Assembly (NCBI GenBank): GCA_016839425.1
Contig: JAEOUI010000158.1
Coordinates: forward strand, 1 to 12,731
Length of the DNA: 12,731 nt
Direction of reading: 5' to 3'
DNA from: Promethearchaeota archaeon
GTDB lineage: Archaea > Asgardarchaeota > Lokiarchaeia > Sigynarchaeales > SOKP01
The position numbers were made by a program, and so were the translations under genes. The notes beneath the pieces were generated by a model. The model was not told the DNA's origin. It ran no database searches and saw only the letters and a list, made by a program, of their open reading frames with translations. Positions 6,777 through 12,731 of this stretch are shown in pieces (the first letter of the stretch is position 1; each line of letters begins with the position of its first letter).

Positions 6777-8261
6777 ATGGCAGGACCAAATCAAGACGCA
6801 GAAGATAAATATGAGGTTTTATTCGAAAATTTTTCACAAGGATTTATCGTCTTTGATTTGAAAGGCACGATATTACACGCTAACGAAAAAGCAATTTTAC
6901 TTTTAAATCGACAGAAAGATGATGTTGTTGGGAAATCGTTCCAGGAAATGATAAAAGAAAAGAATATACCAAATTTTGAAAAAACAATTCAAGGAATGAT
7001 TGACCAAGAACAAGTTAAAAGGATTGATTATTATGAACTTAAAAATTATAAGAGAACGGTATTACTTGAACTTTACTTCATTCCTTATATGGAAAAAGGA
7101 TCAATCAAGCAAATTATAGCCTTACCTAACCTTGCCACGGATTCAAAAAAAGCTCAACAAGATCTTATTGTTTCAGAAGAGTGGTACTTTACTCTTTTTA
7201 ACTTGTCCCCTTTCGCAATCATCATCATCGATCTCGAGGGGATCATTATTGATGTCAATACAACAATCGAAAAACTTTTAGGATATACTCGCGAAGAATT
7301 TATTGGCTCTAATTTTATAGATATACCAGTATATAATCCCGAATTCCTCAATATTTTTAAAGAACGCTTGATGCTTTACGCAAGCGGTAAAAAATTAAGG
7401 TCAATATTTATCAATCTTTATCGTAAGGACGGTACTATCGTAAAAGCAAATCCAAAAGTATCCTTGATCACGATTAGTGGAAACAAATACTTGCAAATCC
7501 TTTTCGAGGATATTTCAGCAAAGAAAAAATTAGAAAGGAAATTAAAATTGTCCGAAAAAAAGTATCGAGAAATTTTTGAGAGCAATAATCTTTACAAGGA
7601 TTTGTTTGCCCACGACATGAAAAATGTCTTACAGAATTTATTGTCTTCGTTGGAATTTTTTTCTTTTACATTGGATAAATCAGATGATTTGGCTTCTAAA
7701 AAAGCATTAATAACCGAATGTAAAAAACAAATCATAAAAGGAGCAAATTTGGTAAAGATCGTAAAGAAATACCCAAACTTAAAACCTTTAAAAAGCCTAT
7801 CAAATACAATAAGTATCAATCATTGCCTGGATACCGCAATTGAGCTTGCCACAAAACATTCTATTGAAAAAAGAATCCATATCAATTACGATATCAAGTC
7901 GGATGAGGACCAGGTTATTGGAAACGAATTGATAACTCAAATTTTCGAAAATATTCTCTTAAACGCCATTTTTAACAACGAAAACGATGTCATTGAAATT
8001 GAAATCAAAAGTTACCACCTAATAGAAGATGACAAAAAGGTATTACGAGTCGAATTTAACGACAACGGCAGGGAAATTTTTGGATTAAATAAAAAACCAT
8101 CTCTTGATATCGAAGGATCAATAGACAAGGGAATTGGGTTAGAAGTTTATCTCATCAACGGCATTTTAGAAACTTGTGGTGCCTCAATTAATCGTGCAGA
8201 TTGCCATGCTGAGAGAAAAAGGCGTTTAAACAAGATTATTATAGATTTTTTACAAGATTAA
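6777..8261 (+). CDS. Soluble PAS-PAS sensor histidine kinase
   Basis: 494 residues from the ATG at 6777; an in-frame TTG at 6768 is the less likely start. PAS 1 spans about 11-118 (YEVLFENFSQGFIVFDLKG) and PAS 2 about 132-246 (LFNLSPFAIIIIDLEG, LLGYTREEFIG). A charged helix (about 247-270) leads into the dimerisation and phospho-acceptor helix, with FAHDMKNVLQN and phospho-accepting His279. The ATP-binding domain has an N-box (ENILLNAIFNN, Asn396), a G1 motif DNG at 429-431 that continues as REI where GxGI is usual, and a G2 motif DKGIGLEVYLI. There is no membrane segment and no attached receiver, so it should sense a cytoplasmic signal and pass phosphate to a partner encoded elsewhere. No response regulator is present here. 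The altered G1 may lower activity, but the rest looks intact. The ligand cannot be told from sequence. Confidence 0.9.
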   Translation: MAGPNQDAEDKYEVLFENFSQGFIVFDLKGTILHANEKAILLLNRQKDDVVGKSFQEMIKEKNIPNFEKTIQGMIDQEQVKRIDYYELKNYKRTVLLELYFIPYMEKGSIKQIIALPNLATDSKKAQQDLIVSEEWYFTLFNLSPFAIIIIDLEGIIIDVNTTIEKLLGYTREEFIGSNFIDIPVYNPEFLNIFKERLMLYASGKKLRSIFINLYRKDGTIVKANPKVSLITISGNKYLQILFEDISAKKKLERKLKLSEKKYREIFESNNLYKDLFAHDMKNVLQNLLSSLEFFSFTLDKSDDLASKKALITECKKQIIKGANLVKIVKKYPNLKPLKSLSNTISINHCLDTAIELATKHSIEKRIHINYDIKSDEDQVIGNELITQIFENILLNAIFNNENDVIEIEIKSYHLIEDDKKVLRVEFNDNGREIFGLNKKPSLDIEGSIDKGIGLEVYLINGILETCGASINRADCHAERKRRLNKIIIDFLQD

Positions 8262-8293
8262 TCAATTCTTTGCTAAATCTGCTTGTCAATCTC

Positions 8294-8321
8294 TAATATT
8301 TCGTTTGCAAGGAAAATATTA
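8294..8321. promoter_or_regulatory. Inverted repeat upstream of the nitroreductase gene
   Basis: Perfect 8-base arms TAATATTT and AAATATTA with a 12-base spacer, ending 26 bases before the ATG at 8348. It overlaps the place where a TATA box should lie, so a bound protein would block transcription. The arms are wholly AT-rich, which lowers its weight. Confidence 0.3.
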
Positions 8322-8347
8322 AATTAAAATATGTTAAAATAATTCAT

Positions 8348-8845
8348 ATGATTGAACCAAAAAATTTTCTCGAACTCATAAAAAACCGAAGAAGCATTCG
8401 AGCTTTTCAAGAAAAAATGCCCTCAGAGGAAGAAATAAGCATGATAATCGAGGCGGGAAGATGGACTCCAAGCGCTTCAAACAGGCAACCATGGGAGTTT
8501 ATCGTGATAAAGGACAAGCACATCATAAGAGAGATCGCAGCAACTCAGAGTCAAGGGTTTTCGGTTCAAGCTCCATTTCACATAGCAATCGTTGGAAAGA
8601 AGCGAGAAAGTCCTAATTGGTACAAGATAGATACATCTTTAGCCTCAATGAATATGATCTTGATGGCATGGAGTTTACAAATTGGTACCTGTTGGATCGG
8701 AGCGATGGACAAGGAGAAAGCAAAAAAAGTGTTAGGATTGTCTGAAGACGATTTCTTGTTGACCATTTTACCTTTTGGATACATCAAGGGCAATATCCCA
8801 AAAGGATACAGGAAACCACTTGAAAAAGTAAGAAAAGAAATTTGA
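8348..8845 (+). CDS. Nitroreductase-family FMN-dependent oxidoreductase
   Basis: 165 residues, at the short end for the family, soluble. The N-terminal FMN-binding signature is clear: NRRSIRAF (13-20), then WTPSASNRQPWEFIVI (39-54), where Arg14, Arg15, Arg18, Ser44 and Asn45 would contact the flavin phosphate and ring. The central helix DTSLASMNMILMAWSLQIGT (95-114) and the LPFGYIKGNIPK ending (140-151) fit the family. Members use NAD(P)H to reduce nitro compounds, quinones or related acceptors, or act in flavin and cofactor chemistry; the substrate cannot be read from sequence. The gene is 86 bases after the kinase gene on the same strand. It has no visible ribosome binding site and a candidate TATA region near 8318-8326, so a leaderless transcript is likely. 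I see no functional link to its neighbours. Confidence 0.93.
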   Translation: MIEPKNFLELIKNRRSIRAFQEKMPSEEEISMIIEAGRWTPSASNRQPWEFIVIKDKHIIREIAATQSQGFSVQAPFHIAIVGKKRESPNWYKIDTSLASMNMILMAWSLQIGTCWIGAMDKEKAKKVLGLSEDDFLLTILPFGYIKGNIPKGYRKPLEKVRKEI

Positions 8846-8863
8846 TTTTAAGGGTATCATAAA

Positions 8864-8871
8864 TTTTTTTT
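8864..8871 (+). terminator. T8 terminator of the nitroreductase gene
   Basis: A run of eight T, 18 bases after the stop codon and without a stem-loop, fits archaeal termination. Confidence 0.45.
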
Positions 8872-8923
8872 GAAAAAGGGATGACGAAGGGGTTAAAATT
8901 ATCGAAAGGAAAGTGAAAATTTT

Positions 8924-8947
8924 ATTAGTGAATAAAATTACACTAAT
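8924..8947. promoter_or_regulatory. Inverted repeat ATTAGTG-N10-CACTAAT upstream of the helical unknown gene
   Basis: Perfect 7-base arms at 8924-8930 and 8941-8947, not purely AT, with half-site centres 17 bases apart. It ends about 20 bases before the TATA box at 8971. Weaker outer symmetry (GTGAAAATT to AATTTTAC) extends it. It could be an activator or repressor site. Confidence 0.4.
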
Positions 8948-8969
8948 GTAAATAATTTTACTTTTTTAA

Positions 8970-8978
8970 TTTATATAC
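8970..8978 (+). promoter_or_regulatory. TATA box of the helical unknown gene
   Basis: TTTATATAC predicts a transcript start near 9000. This is downstream of the first possible ATG (8984), so it supports the second ATG (9017) as the real start. Confidence 0.5.
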
Positions 8979-9004
8979 AATCAATGATTATAAACAAAAT
9001 ATTC

Positions 9005-9009
9005 GAGGT
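9005..9009 (+). promoter_or_regulatory. Shine-Dalgarno GAGGT deciding the start at 9017
   Basis: GAGGT is seven bases before the ATG at 9017, ideal spacing. The other genes in the window lack such a motif. Together with the TATA position, it fixes this start over the ATG at 8984. Confidence 0.65.
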
Positions 9010-9016
9010 AAAAAAT

Positions 9017-9676
9017 ATGAATTCTTTAGATCGAAACTACGAGATTTTTAAGCAAGAATTGATAAGTCTAATGGAAAATCGACTAGACTACGGGAATGTT
9101 CTTATCGAAAAAGAGCTAACCGTTGGTGCTTTTGATTTTATCGCCAAACCCATAATAAAAGCGTTTTATAATTATTGGCAAAACAACGACGCAAAAGAGG
9201 GGACATTGGCACAAATTAATACTATTTTAGATTGTGGAAAAATTCTAGCCTTGAACGGTAATAATTCTGAAGACCATTTTAACCAAGTTGTTCAAGAAAA
9301 TTTTAAAGAATACTTAAAAGGAAATCAAGTATATAGACAATGTAGTAATAGGCATAAGAATTTTCCAGCTCTTAAAGAACTAGTTAAGAAGACTTTTATT
9401 TCGCAAATTAAAGAAGCAACAATTCTATTGAAAGTAGAAGAAGAAATAGTAGATTACGGTGGTCTAGTTCGAGCTGCCTTTAAAAATAAGGAAGAAGCAT
9501 ACGAAAATCTTGTAAAACAACTAGATTTTACCGATCAATGCCTTAAGATTGTCGAAAAGGATCTTTCAATCCTGAAATTGTTAGCTGGAAGGAATATTAT
9601 AATGAAAATCCTAAGAAAGGCCTTTGAACAAACTCGAATAGATTTTATAGATAATCTGAATAACATATACAAGTAA
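9017..9676 (+). CDS. Unrecognised all-helical soluble protein, 219 residues
   Basis: I do not recognise this protein. The start at 9017 is preferred over 8984 because of the GAGGT motif and the TATA position. It has no signal peptide or membrane segment, and the sequence suggests alpha helices throughout: residues 5-22, a GAFDFIAKPIIKAFYNYW segment (37-54), 62-80 (LAQINTILDCGKILALNG), 116-142 and 160-218. Three cysteines (73, 109, 175) are not spaced like a metal site. The Glu- and Lys-rich helices could form a bundle or a protein-binding scaffold. It is flanked by its own promoter and an inverted repeat, and its stop overlaps the start of an unrelated headless remnant. Codon use matches the window. 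No function is offered. Confidence 0.75.
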   Translation: MNSLDRNYEIFKQELISLMENRLDYGNVLIEKELTVGAFDFIAKPIIKAFYNYWQNNDAKEGTLAQINTILDCGKILALNGNNSEDHFNQVVQENFKEYLKGNQVYRQCSNRHKNFPALKELVKKTFISQIKEATILLKVEEEIVDYGGLVRAAFKNKEEAYENLVKQLDFTDQCLKIVEKDLSILKLLAGRNIIMKILRKAFEQTRIDFIDNLNNIYK

Positions 9677-9816
9677 AAAATGTAAAGCTGGAATTAGAAT
9701 CTGATCCATTAGATCCAAGTATTCCTCTTGGAATTCACTTCTTGCCTTTTATAGGAATTGCAATAGGTGCTATAGTGTATTCTGTTAAGAAAAGACACGA
9801 TCTTGTCAAGCAGTAG
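9664..9816 (+). pseudogene. Headless 3' remnant of a membrane-anchored surface protein
   Basis: Fifty codons are open between a TAA at 9661-9663 and a TAG at 9814-9816, with no ATG, GTG or TTG start at the front. The peptide ends like archaeal surface proteins: acidic lead (KLELESDPLDPS), a transmembrane helix (IPLGIHFLPFIGIAIGAIVY), then a positive tail (SVKKRHDLVKQ). It overlaps the last codons of the 219-residue gene in another frame and is not a frameshift of it, since that protein is soluble and complete. Most likely the front of a surface-protein gene was deleted and the tail remains. An expressed small membrane peptide from a non-standard start cannot be excluded. Confidence 0.55.
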
Positions 9817-9837
9817 GTTTTGAATAATTGATTATTA

Positions 9838-9870
9838 TTTTTTTTTCTTTTATTATTTCTTTTATTTTCA
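9838..9870 (+). terminator. T-rich terminator after the remnant
   Basis: T9 followed by further T-runs begins 22 bases after the stop of the headless remnant. It could be the original terminator of the lost gene, now serving the 219-residue gene. Confidence 0.45.
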
Positions 9871-9906
9871 GAGAATAATACTTATATGACATCTTCGTGA
9901 TACAAT

Positions 9907-9918
9907 CTTATATAAAAG
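9907..9918 (+). promoter_or_regulatory. Orphan strong TATA box
   Basis: CTTATATAAAAG is the best TATA match in the window, yet no gene follows at normal distance. A GAGGT is 12 bases after it, but only frames of 14 to 33 codons follow. It is either a relic promoter or the promoter of an unannotated small RNA. Confidence 0.35.
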
Positions 9919-10312
9919 TACGAGAAATTGAGGTAAGAAAGGATAGTTGAGTCTAAAGCCATTAAACTATTCAAAAGAGCATATCATCTGATAGAGCCAT
10001 TTATAATATTTGGCATTAAAATTCAATCTTACATTTAATCATCTTGTTAGATTTTAAAAAATCTGATTTTAAAAACCTAATTATCAAGAATGCTTATATT
10101 GCTTCGATAGTAAAGAACTTAATTAATAATTTTAAAAATTCTGTAAAATAGGTAAATTTAGAGTTCTTTTATGAGATAAATTCATAAAATGAGACTAAAT
10201 TAATAGACGGAAATATTTCGAAGAAAATTATTATCATATTATAAGGATTATTGATTTGCGTCTCAAGATTACAATATACAAGATCGATAGATTCAGTTTT
10301 GTAGTATTTTGG

Positions 10313-10320
10313 TTTAAATA
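10313..10320 (+). promoter_or_regulatory. Probable TATA box of the LamG surface-protein gene
   Basis: TTTAAATA lies about 53-60 bases before the ATG at 10373, giving a leader of about 30 bases. Other AT-rich motifs nearby make this uncertain. Confidence 0.35.
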
Positions 10321-10372
10321 GGGTAAATAATATAATTTTATCAATTAAAATATAATTAAAAGATGAAAAAGT

Positions 10373-12731
10373 ATGAAAAAACAAAAAATAAAAGAAAAAA
10401 ATATAAGGGTATTAAAGGCGATATTTGCTCTAGTAGCGATGCTATCTGTAATACTTCCTAGTGGAATGATGCTGTATAATCCCATTACAATAATTAATAT
10501 TGATTTACAAACAAGTGATGACACACCACCAATTAGAATTACTAATCCAGGAGATTGGGAAGACATTAACGGTGATTACTATGATGCTACATATGATTTT
10601 AACGATATTGATACTAATGCAAATTTATATTATGGCACGCACGATTATAAGGATGCAAGATCTGGTTATTACGGCACGCACGATTTTAACGATATCAAAA
10701 CAGAAGCAGGGCAATATTTGGGTACATATAGTTTTGAAGATATTAGGTTAGATGAGAGAATTTATTACGGTACTTATGATTTTAAAAGCGATTCGATTGG
10801 GACTACTGGAACGGAGATTTCTGGAATCGATTATGTGGGTGGTTTGGGTACTGCCAAAATCGTGAGTGTTTTTCAAGGACACGAAAGAGTACTTCAATTA
10901 AAGGAAACATCGGGCTCTGGTTGGTTTGACGCACGTTATTATTTCGATAGTGGCATTGAATCAGGTACGGTGGAGCTCTGGCATTACGTTTCAGTTGCTG
11001 TCGAATCGGAGTGGAGCAATTACATTCACTTCACGGACTCCGAAGGGCGCAGAGGATCGCTTGTAGAGTATTACGGGTCCTATGTCTGGTACGATGCTTC
11101 TGCTAGCACCACGATCGCAACGAACGTGGTCGGGAAATGGAATCACATCCGATTTACTTGGAGCGGGAACAGCGTTGCAATCGCGATCAACGGGGCAGCA
11201 CCTAAGCAGGTTTATTTTCAGAGCGGCATGACGGCACCAACTTGCATGCGTTTCAAGGAAGATTATAATAGTGAGTCGTATGTGGACGCCATTGGGTATT
11301 CTTGGGACGATTGGAGCCACGATGGGAGGGGATACGCACTTGGATACAACAAATACCCTTCTACGGTGCAATTAATGCAGAATGGCTTTCTAAGCGGTGC
11401 CAGTAATGACCCCGAGTTTGAAGTTGTAGACGAGTTTCAAGGACACAACAAGGTCCTTCGAAAGGAAGGAAAGGGTACTTGGTCAGATGTTTGGACATCG
11501 TTCGATCCGCAAACCGAAACGGGTACCATCGAGTTTTGGATCGCTTTTGAGGACTATAATGGCGAACACATCACGATTAACCAGAAAAGCGGCCCGAACT
11601 GGGGTGCCAGGTGGTATTACTACTATTACGCCAGCACGCAAACGATTGTATATCGGGATGGTAATTCAAATGTTAATACTTACTTTGAGTTCGAGTTAAA
11701 CCAGTGGTATCACAACAAGATCGTGTTTAATGTGCTAACCGATACCTTTGACCTCTATGTAAATGGAGAGTTGTTGGCTGACAATGCTTTGACTGATGGT
11801 GAGGCAGACATCCAATCCGTCTCAAGTCTGAGATTCGTGACTCAGGTACAAGACAGGAGTTGCTACATTGACGCTATTGGATATTCTTGGGACGATTGGA
11901 GCCGTAATGGCCAAGGATACACCTTAGGACATAATTTAAATCCCTACGACTTGAATGATCTGTTGGATGCTGGATTTGAGATAGAACTTCATAATCCATA
12001 TGCGACTTGCCAAGTAAGCGATATTGCTGGACACGAAAATGTACTTCACTTTTCTGACTTTACACCCACTTCATATGTCAGGGTTAAGAACACATTTGAA
12101 GCCCAAGAAGAGGGTACCGTTGAATTTTGGCTTAGAAAAACCACTACGGGCACAACTTATGTGCAGTTTTATAGTTCAAGTGGTCAGGCGTTTTATTTAT
12201 ACATTAGCGATTATTTCAGGTGTTACGATTTAGAAGGTAACGAGCACAATCTAGGGGCATTTACGACTAACACATGGTATCACCTGCGCGTGGATTTCGA
12301 TTGTTCAACTTATACTTACGATATATACATCAACGGAGAATTGGACTCAAATTTGGAATTTCGAAGTGAGAGGGGCTCGATTAATTCGATTTGGTTGCAA
12401 AGTTATGGCAAGTCTTCGGGTTACGAAATTTATTATGACGCAATAGGATACTCTTGGGACGACTGGAGCCATAATGGTGAAGGATACAATGTTGGTGATA
12501 ACGAAAATCAGGATCTTTCTTGGATAGATCAAGTGAGCGGCTCGGGTATTGCTAAAATCGTGAGTGCATTTCAAGGACACCAAAAAGTACTTCAATTGAA
12601 GGAAACATCAGGCTCTGGTTGGTTTGACGCACGTTATTATTTCGATAGTGGCATTGAATCAGGTACGGTGGAGCTCTGGCATTACGTTTCAGTTGCTGTC
12701 GAATCGGAGTGGAGCAATTACATTCACTTCA
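10373..12731 (+). CDS. Giant multi-LamG surface protein (5' part, runs off the window)
   Basis: One frame is open for 786 codons from the ATG at 10373 to the window edge without a stop. Residues 1-35 are a signal peptide (basic start, then VLKAIFALVAMLSVILP). Residues 69-140 hold five short repeats around YGT[YH]DF. LamG/concanavalin-A-like domains follow at about 159-325, 343-520 and 535-705, and a fourth begins at 725. Each contains a Q/A-GH..VL strand, an ETG/ESGT[VI]E[FL]W strand, a W[YN]H strand, a [VI]NGE/A strand and a closing DAIGYSWDDWS motif (305, 500, 689). Such domains are beta sandwiches that bind sugars or proteins, so an exported adhesin-like or S-layer-associated role is likely; ligands are unknown. 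The first 400 bases are AT-rich, while the LamG part is visibly richer in G and C. The C-terminus and anchor lie outside the window. Confidence 0.88.
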   Translation, partial: MKKQKIKEKNIRVLKAIFALVAMLSVILPSGMMLYNPITIINIDLQTSDDTPPIRITNPGDWEDINGDYYDATYDFNDIDTNANLYYGTHDYKDARSGYYGTHDFNDIKTEAGQYLGTYSFEDIRLDERIYYGTYDFKSDSIGTTGTEISGIDYVGGLGTAKIVSVFQGHERVLQLKETSGSGWFDARYYFDSGIESGTVELWHYVSVAVESEWSNYIHFTDSEGRRGSLVEYYGSYVWYDASASTTIATNVVGKWNHIRFTWSGNSVAIAINGAAPKQVYFQSGMTAPTCMRFKEDYNSESYVDAIGYSWDDWSHDGRGYALGYNKYPSTVQLMQNGFLSGASNDPEFEVVDEFQGHNKVLRKEGKGTWSDVWTSFDPQTETGTIEFWIAFEDYNGEHITINQKSGPNWGARWYYYYYASTQTIVYRDGNSNVNTYFEFELNQWYHNKIVFNVLTDTFDLYVNGELLADNALTDGEADIQSVSSLRFVTQVQDRSCYIDAIGYSWDDWSRNGQGYTLGHNLNPYDLNDLLDAGFEIELHNPYATCQVSDIAGHENVLHFSDFTPTSYVRVKNTFEAQEEGTVEFWLRKTTTGTTYVQFYSSSGQAFYLYISDYFRCYDLEGNEHNLGAFTTNTWYHLRVDFDCSTYTYDIYINGELDSNLEFRSERGSINSIWLQSYGKSSGYEIYYDAIGYSWDDWSHNGEGYNVGDNENQDLSWIDQVSGSGIAKIVSAFQGHQKVLQLKETSGSGWFDARYYFDSGIESGTVELWHYVSVAVESEWSNYIHF
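10577..10792 (+). repeat. Five YGT[YH]DF short repeats before the first LamG domain
   Basis: The core T of each copy is at residues 73, 89, 102, 118 and 134, a period of 16, 13, 16 and 16. Variants are DATYDFNDID, YGTHDYKDAR, YGTHDFNDIK, LGTYSFEDIR and YGTYDFKSDS. The last runs straight into the first LamG domain, so each copy may correspond to the opening strand of such a domain. Confidence 0.7.
10847..11033 (+). repeat. Long direct repeat, copy 1 (pairs with 12545-12731)
   Basis: It aligns with 12545-12731 at an offset of 1698 bases (566 codons, three LamG domains). The first 66 bases differ at 8 positions; the remaining 121 bases (10913-11033) are identical as far as the window allows comparison. 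Confidence 0.95.
11297..11903 (+). repeat. Conserved DNA at the YSWDDWS motif of successive LamG domains
   Basis: A 22-base stretch coding YSWDDWS is identical at 11297-11318 and 11882-11903 and nearly so near 12448-12470. Neighbouring domain sequence is much more divergent, so these are islands of DNA identity within old repeats. Confidence 0.7.
12545..12731 (+). repeat. Long direct repeat, copy 2 (cut by the window edge)
   Basis: This is the start of the fourth LamG domain, 1698 bases after copy 1. The last 121 bases (12611-12731) match copy 1 exactly, including third codon positions, and the identity continues to the very last base. If the window edge is a contig edge, this repeat is the likely cause. 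Confidence 0.95.

Larger units (their letters stand above)
9817..10372. other. Long AT-rich non-coding stretch
   Basis: No convincing gene in 556 bases. It holds a T-rich tract (9838-9870) and a strong TATA-like motif at 9907. A GAGGT at 9930 is followed only by short frames, the longest an unstarted 33-codon stretch (9937-10038, ESKAIKLFKRAYHLIEPF). Also present are an inverted repeat AGATTTT-AA-AAAATCT (10049-10064), two direct copies of GATTTTAAAAA (10050 and 10065), and a 13-base palindrome AATTTTAAAAATT near 10129. The minus-strand frames here have the composition of AT-rich noise. It may be decayed DNA between a deleted surface gene and the next one. Confidence 0.5.

Noticed and set aside
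8984..9016. Upstream ATG of the 219-residue gene
   Set aside because: It lies before the transcript start predicted from the TATA box at 8970-8978, while the second ATG has a well-placed GAGGT.
9661..9816. Headless anchor considered as a frameshifted end of the 219-residue gene
   Set aside because: The upstream protein is soluble and ends with its own complete helix and stop; a single-base shift would join a cytosolic bundle to a surface-type anchor, which makes no sense without a signal peptide.
10049..10075. Inverted and direct GATTTTAAAAA repeats considered as a CRISPR-like or attachment site
   Set aside because: Only two short AT-only copies with no regular spacers, no cas genes and no integrase; such repeats are expected in DNA this AT-rich.
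10169..10384. 71-codon minus-strand frame in the AT-rich gap
   Set aside because: Rich in Ile, Phe, Tyr and Asn as expected for random AT-rich DNA. It overlaps the likely promoter and start of the LamG gene and has no recognisable motif.
10363..10461. ATG ten bases before the LamG gene start
   Set aside because: It is in another frame and stops after about 32 Lys-rich codons; the ATG at 10373 gives a signal peptide and an open frame.
10500..10751. 83-codon plus-strand frame inside the short-repeat region
   Set aside because: It is in another frame from the signal-peptide protein, and its Ile/Met/Thr-rich product simply mirrors the GTYDF repeats.
10991..11371. 126-codon minus-strand frame opposite the first LamG domain
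   Set aside because: The plus strand codes a clear LamG domain here; the Arg/Ser/Pro-rich minus product is a shadow created by the G/C-ending codons.

Overview
The window looks like a piece of an AT-rich archaeal genome, most likely an Asgard archaeon (Promethearchaeota, Lokiarchaeia-like). This is inferred from content, not from a marker gene. The supporting content is a fused archaeal Fae-Hps enzyme, TATA-type promoters with T-run terminators instead of bacterial -35/-10 boxes and stem-loops, a TrmB-type regulator with a huge coiled coil, a membrane-anchored tandem winged-helix regulator, a soluble PAS histidine kinase with an HDMKN-type H-box, and a multi-LamG surface protein. No tRNA, rRNA, CRISPR array or insertion sequence was seen.

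Layout: (1) 3-185, the 3' end of an unrecognised gene. (2) 364-1689, bifunctional formaldehyde-activating enzyme / hexulose-6-phosphate synthase, the only clear metabolic gene on the left. (3) 1837-4338 on the minus strand, an 833-residue protein with a TrmB-like winged helix at one end, a PLD-like sensor fold at the other, and about 600 residues of coiled coil between. (4) A 266-base divergent promoter region, 4339-4604, rich in inverted repeats around a TATA box. (5) 4605-5294 and 5352-6593, two membrane-anchored proteins with apparently related ectodomains; the second carries two cytoplasmic winged helices. (6) 6777-8261, a soluble PAS-PAS histidine kinase. (7) 8348-8845, a nitroreductase-family flavoprotein. 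(8) 9017-9676, a helical protein of unknown function. (9) 9664-9816, the headless 3' remnant of a membrane-anchored protein, followed by about 550 bases of AT-rich non-coding DNA. (10) 10373 to the window end, a long open frame that has no stop inside the window. It encodes a signal peptide, five short YGT[YH]DF repeats and at least three and a third LamG-type domains. The last 121 bases of the window repeat an internal stretch exactly.

How the parts may work together (inference): the middle of the window, about 1837-8261, is four signalling or surface genes in a row. The most attractive hypothesis is a cell-surface sensing module in which a small Cys-containing surface protein is paired with a one-component membrane regulator bearing a similar ectodomain. 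Transcription would be controlled through the palindromic half-sites in 4470-4569, by that regulator and/or by the divergently encoded TrmB-like coiled-coil protein. The right end is a repeat-built adhesin-like gene that still appears to be exchanging sequence between its own modules.
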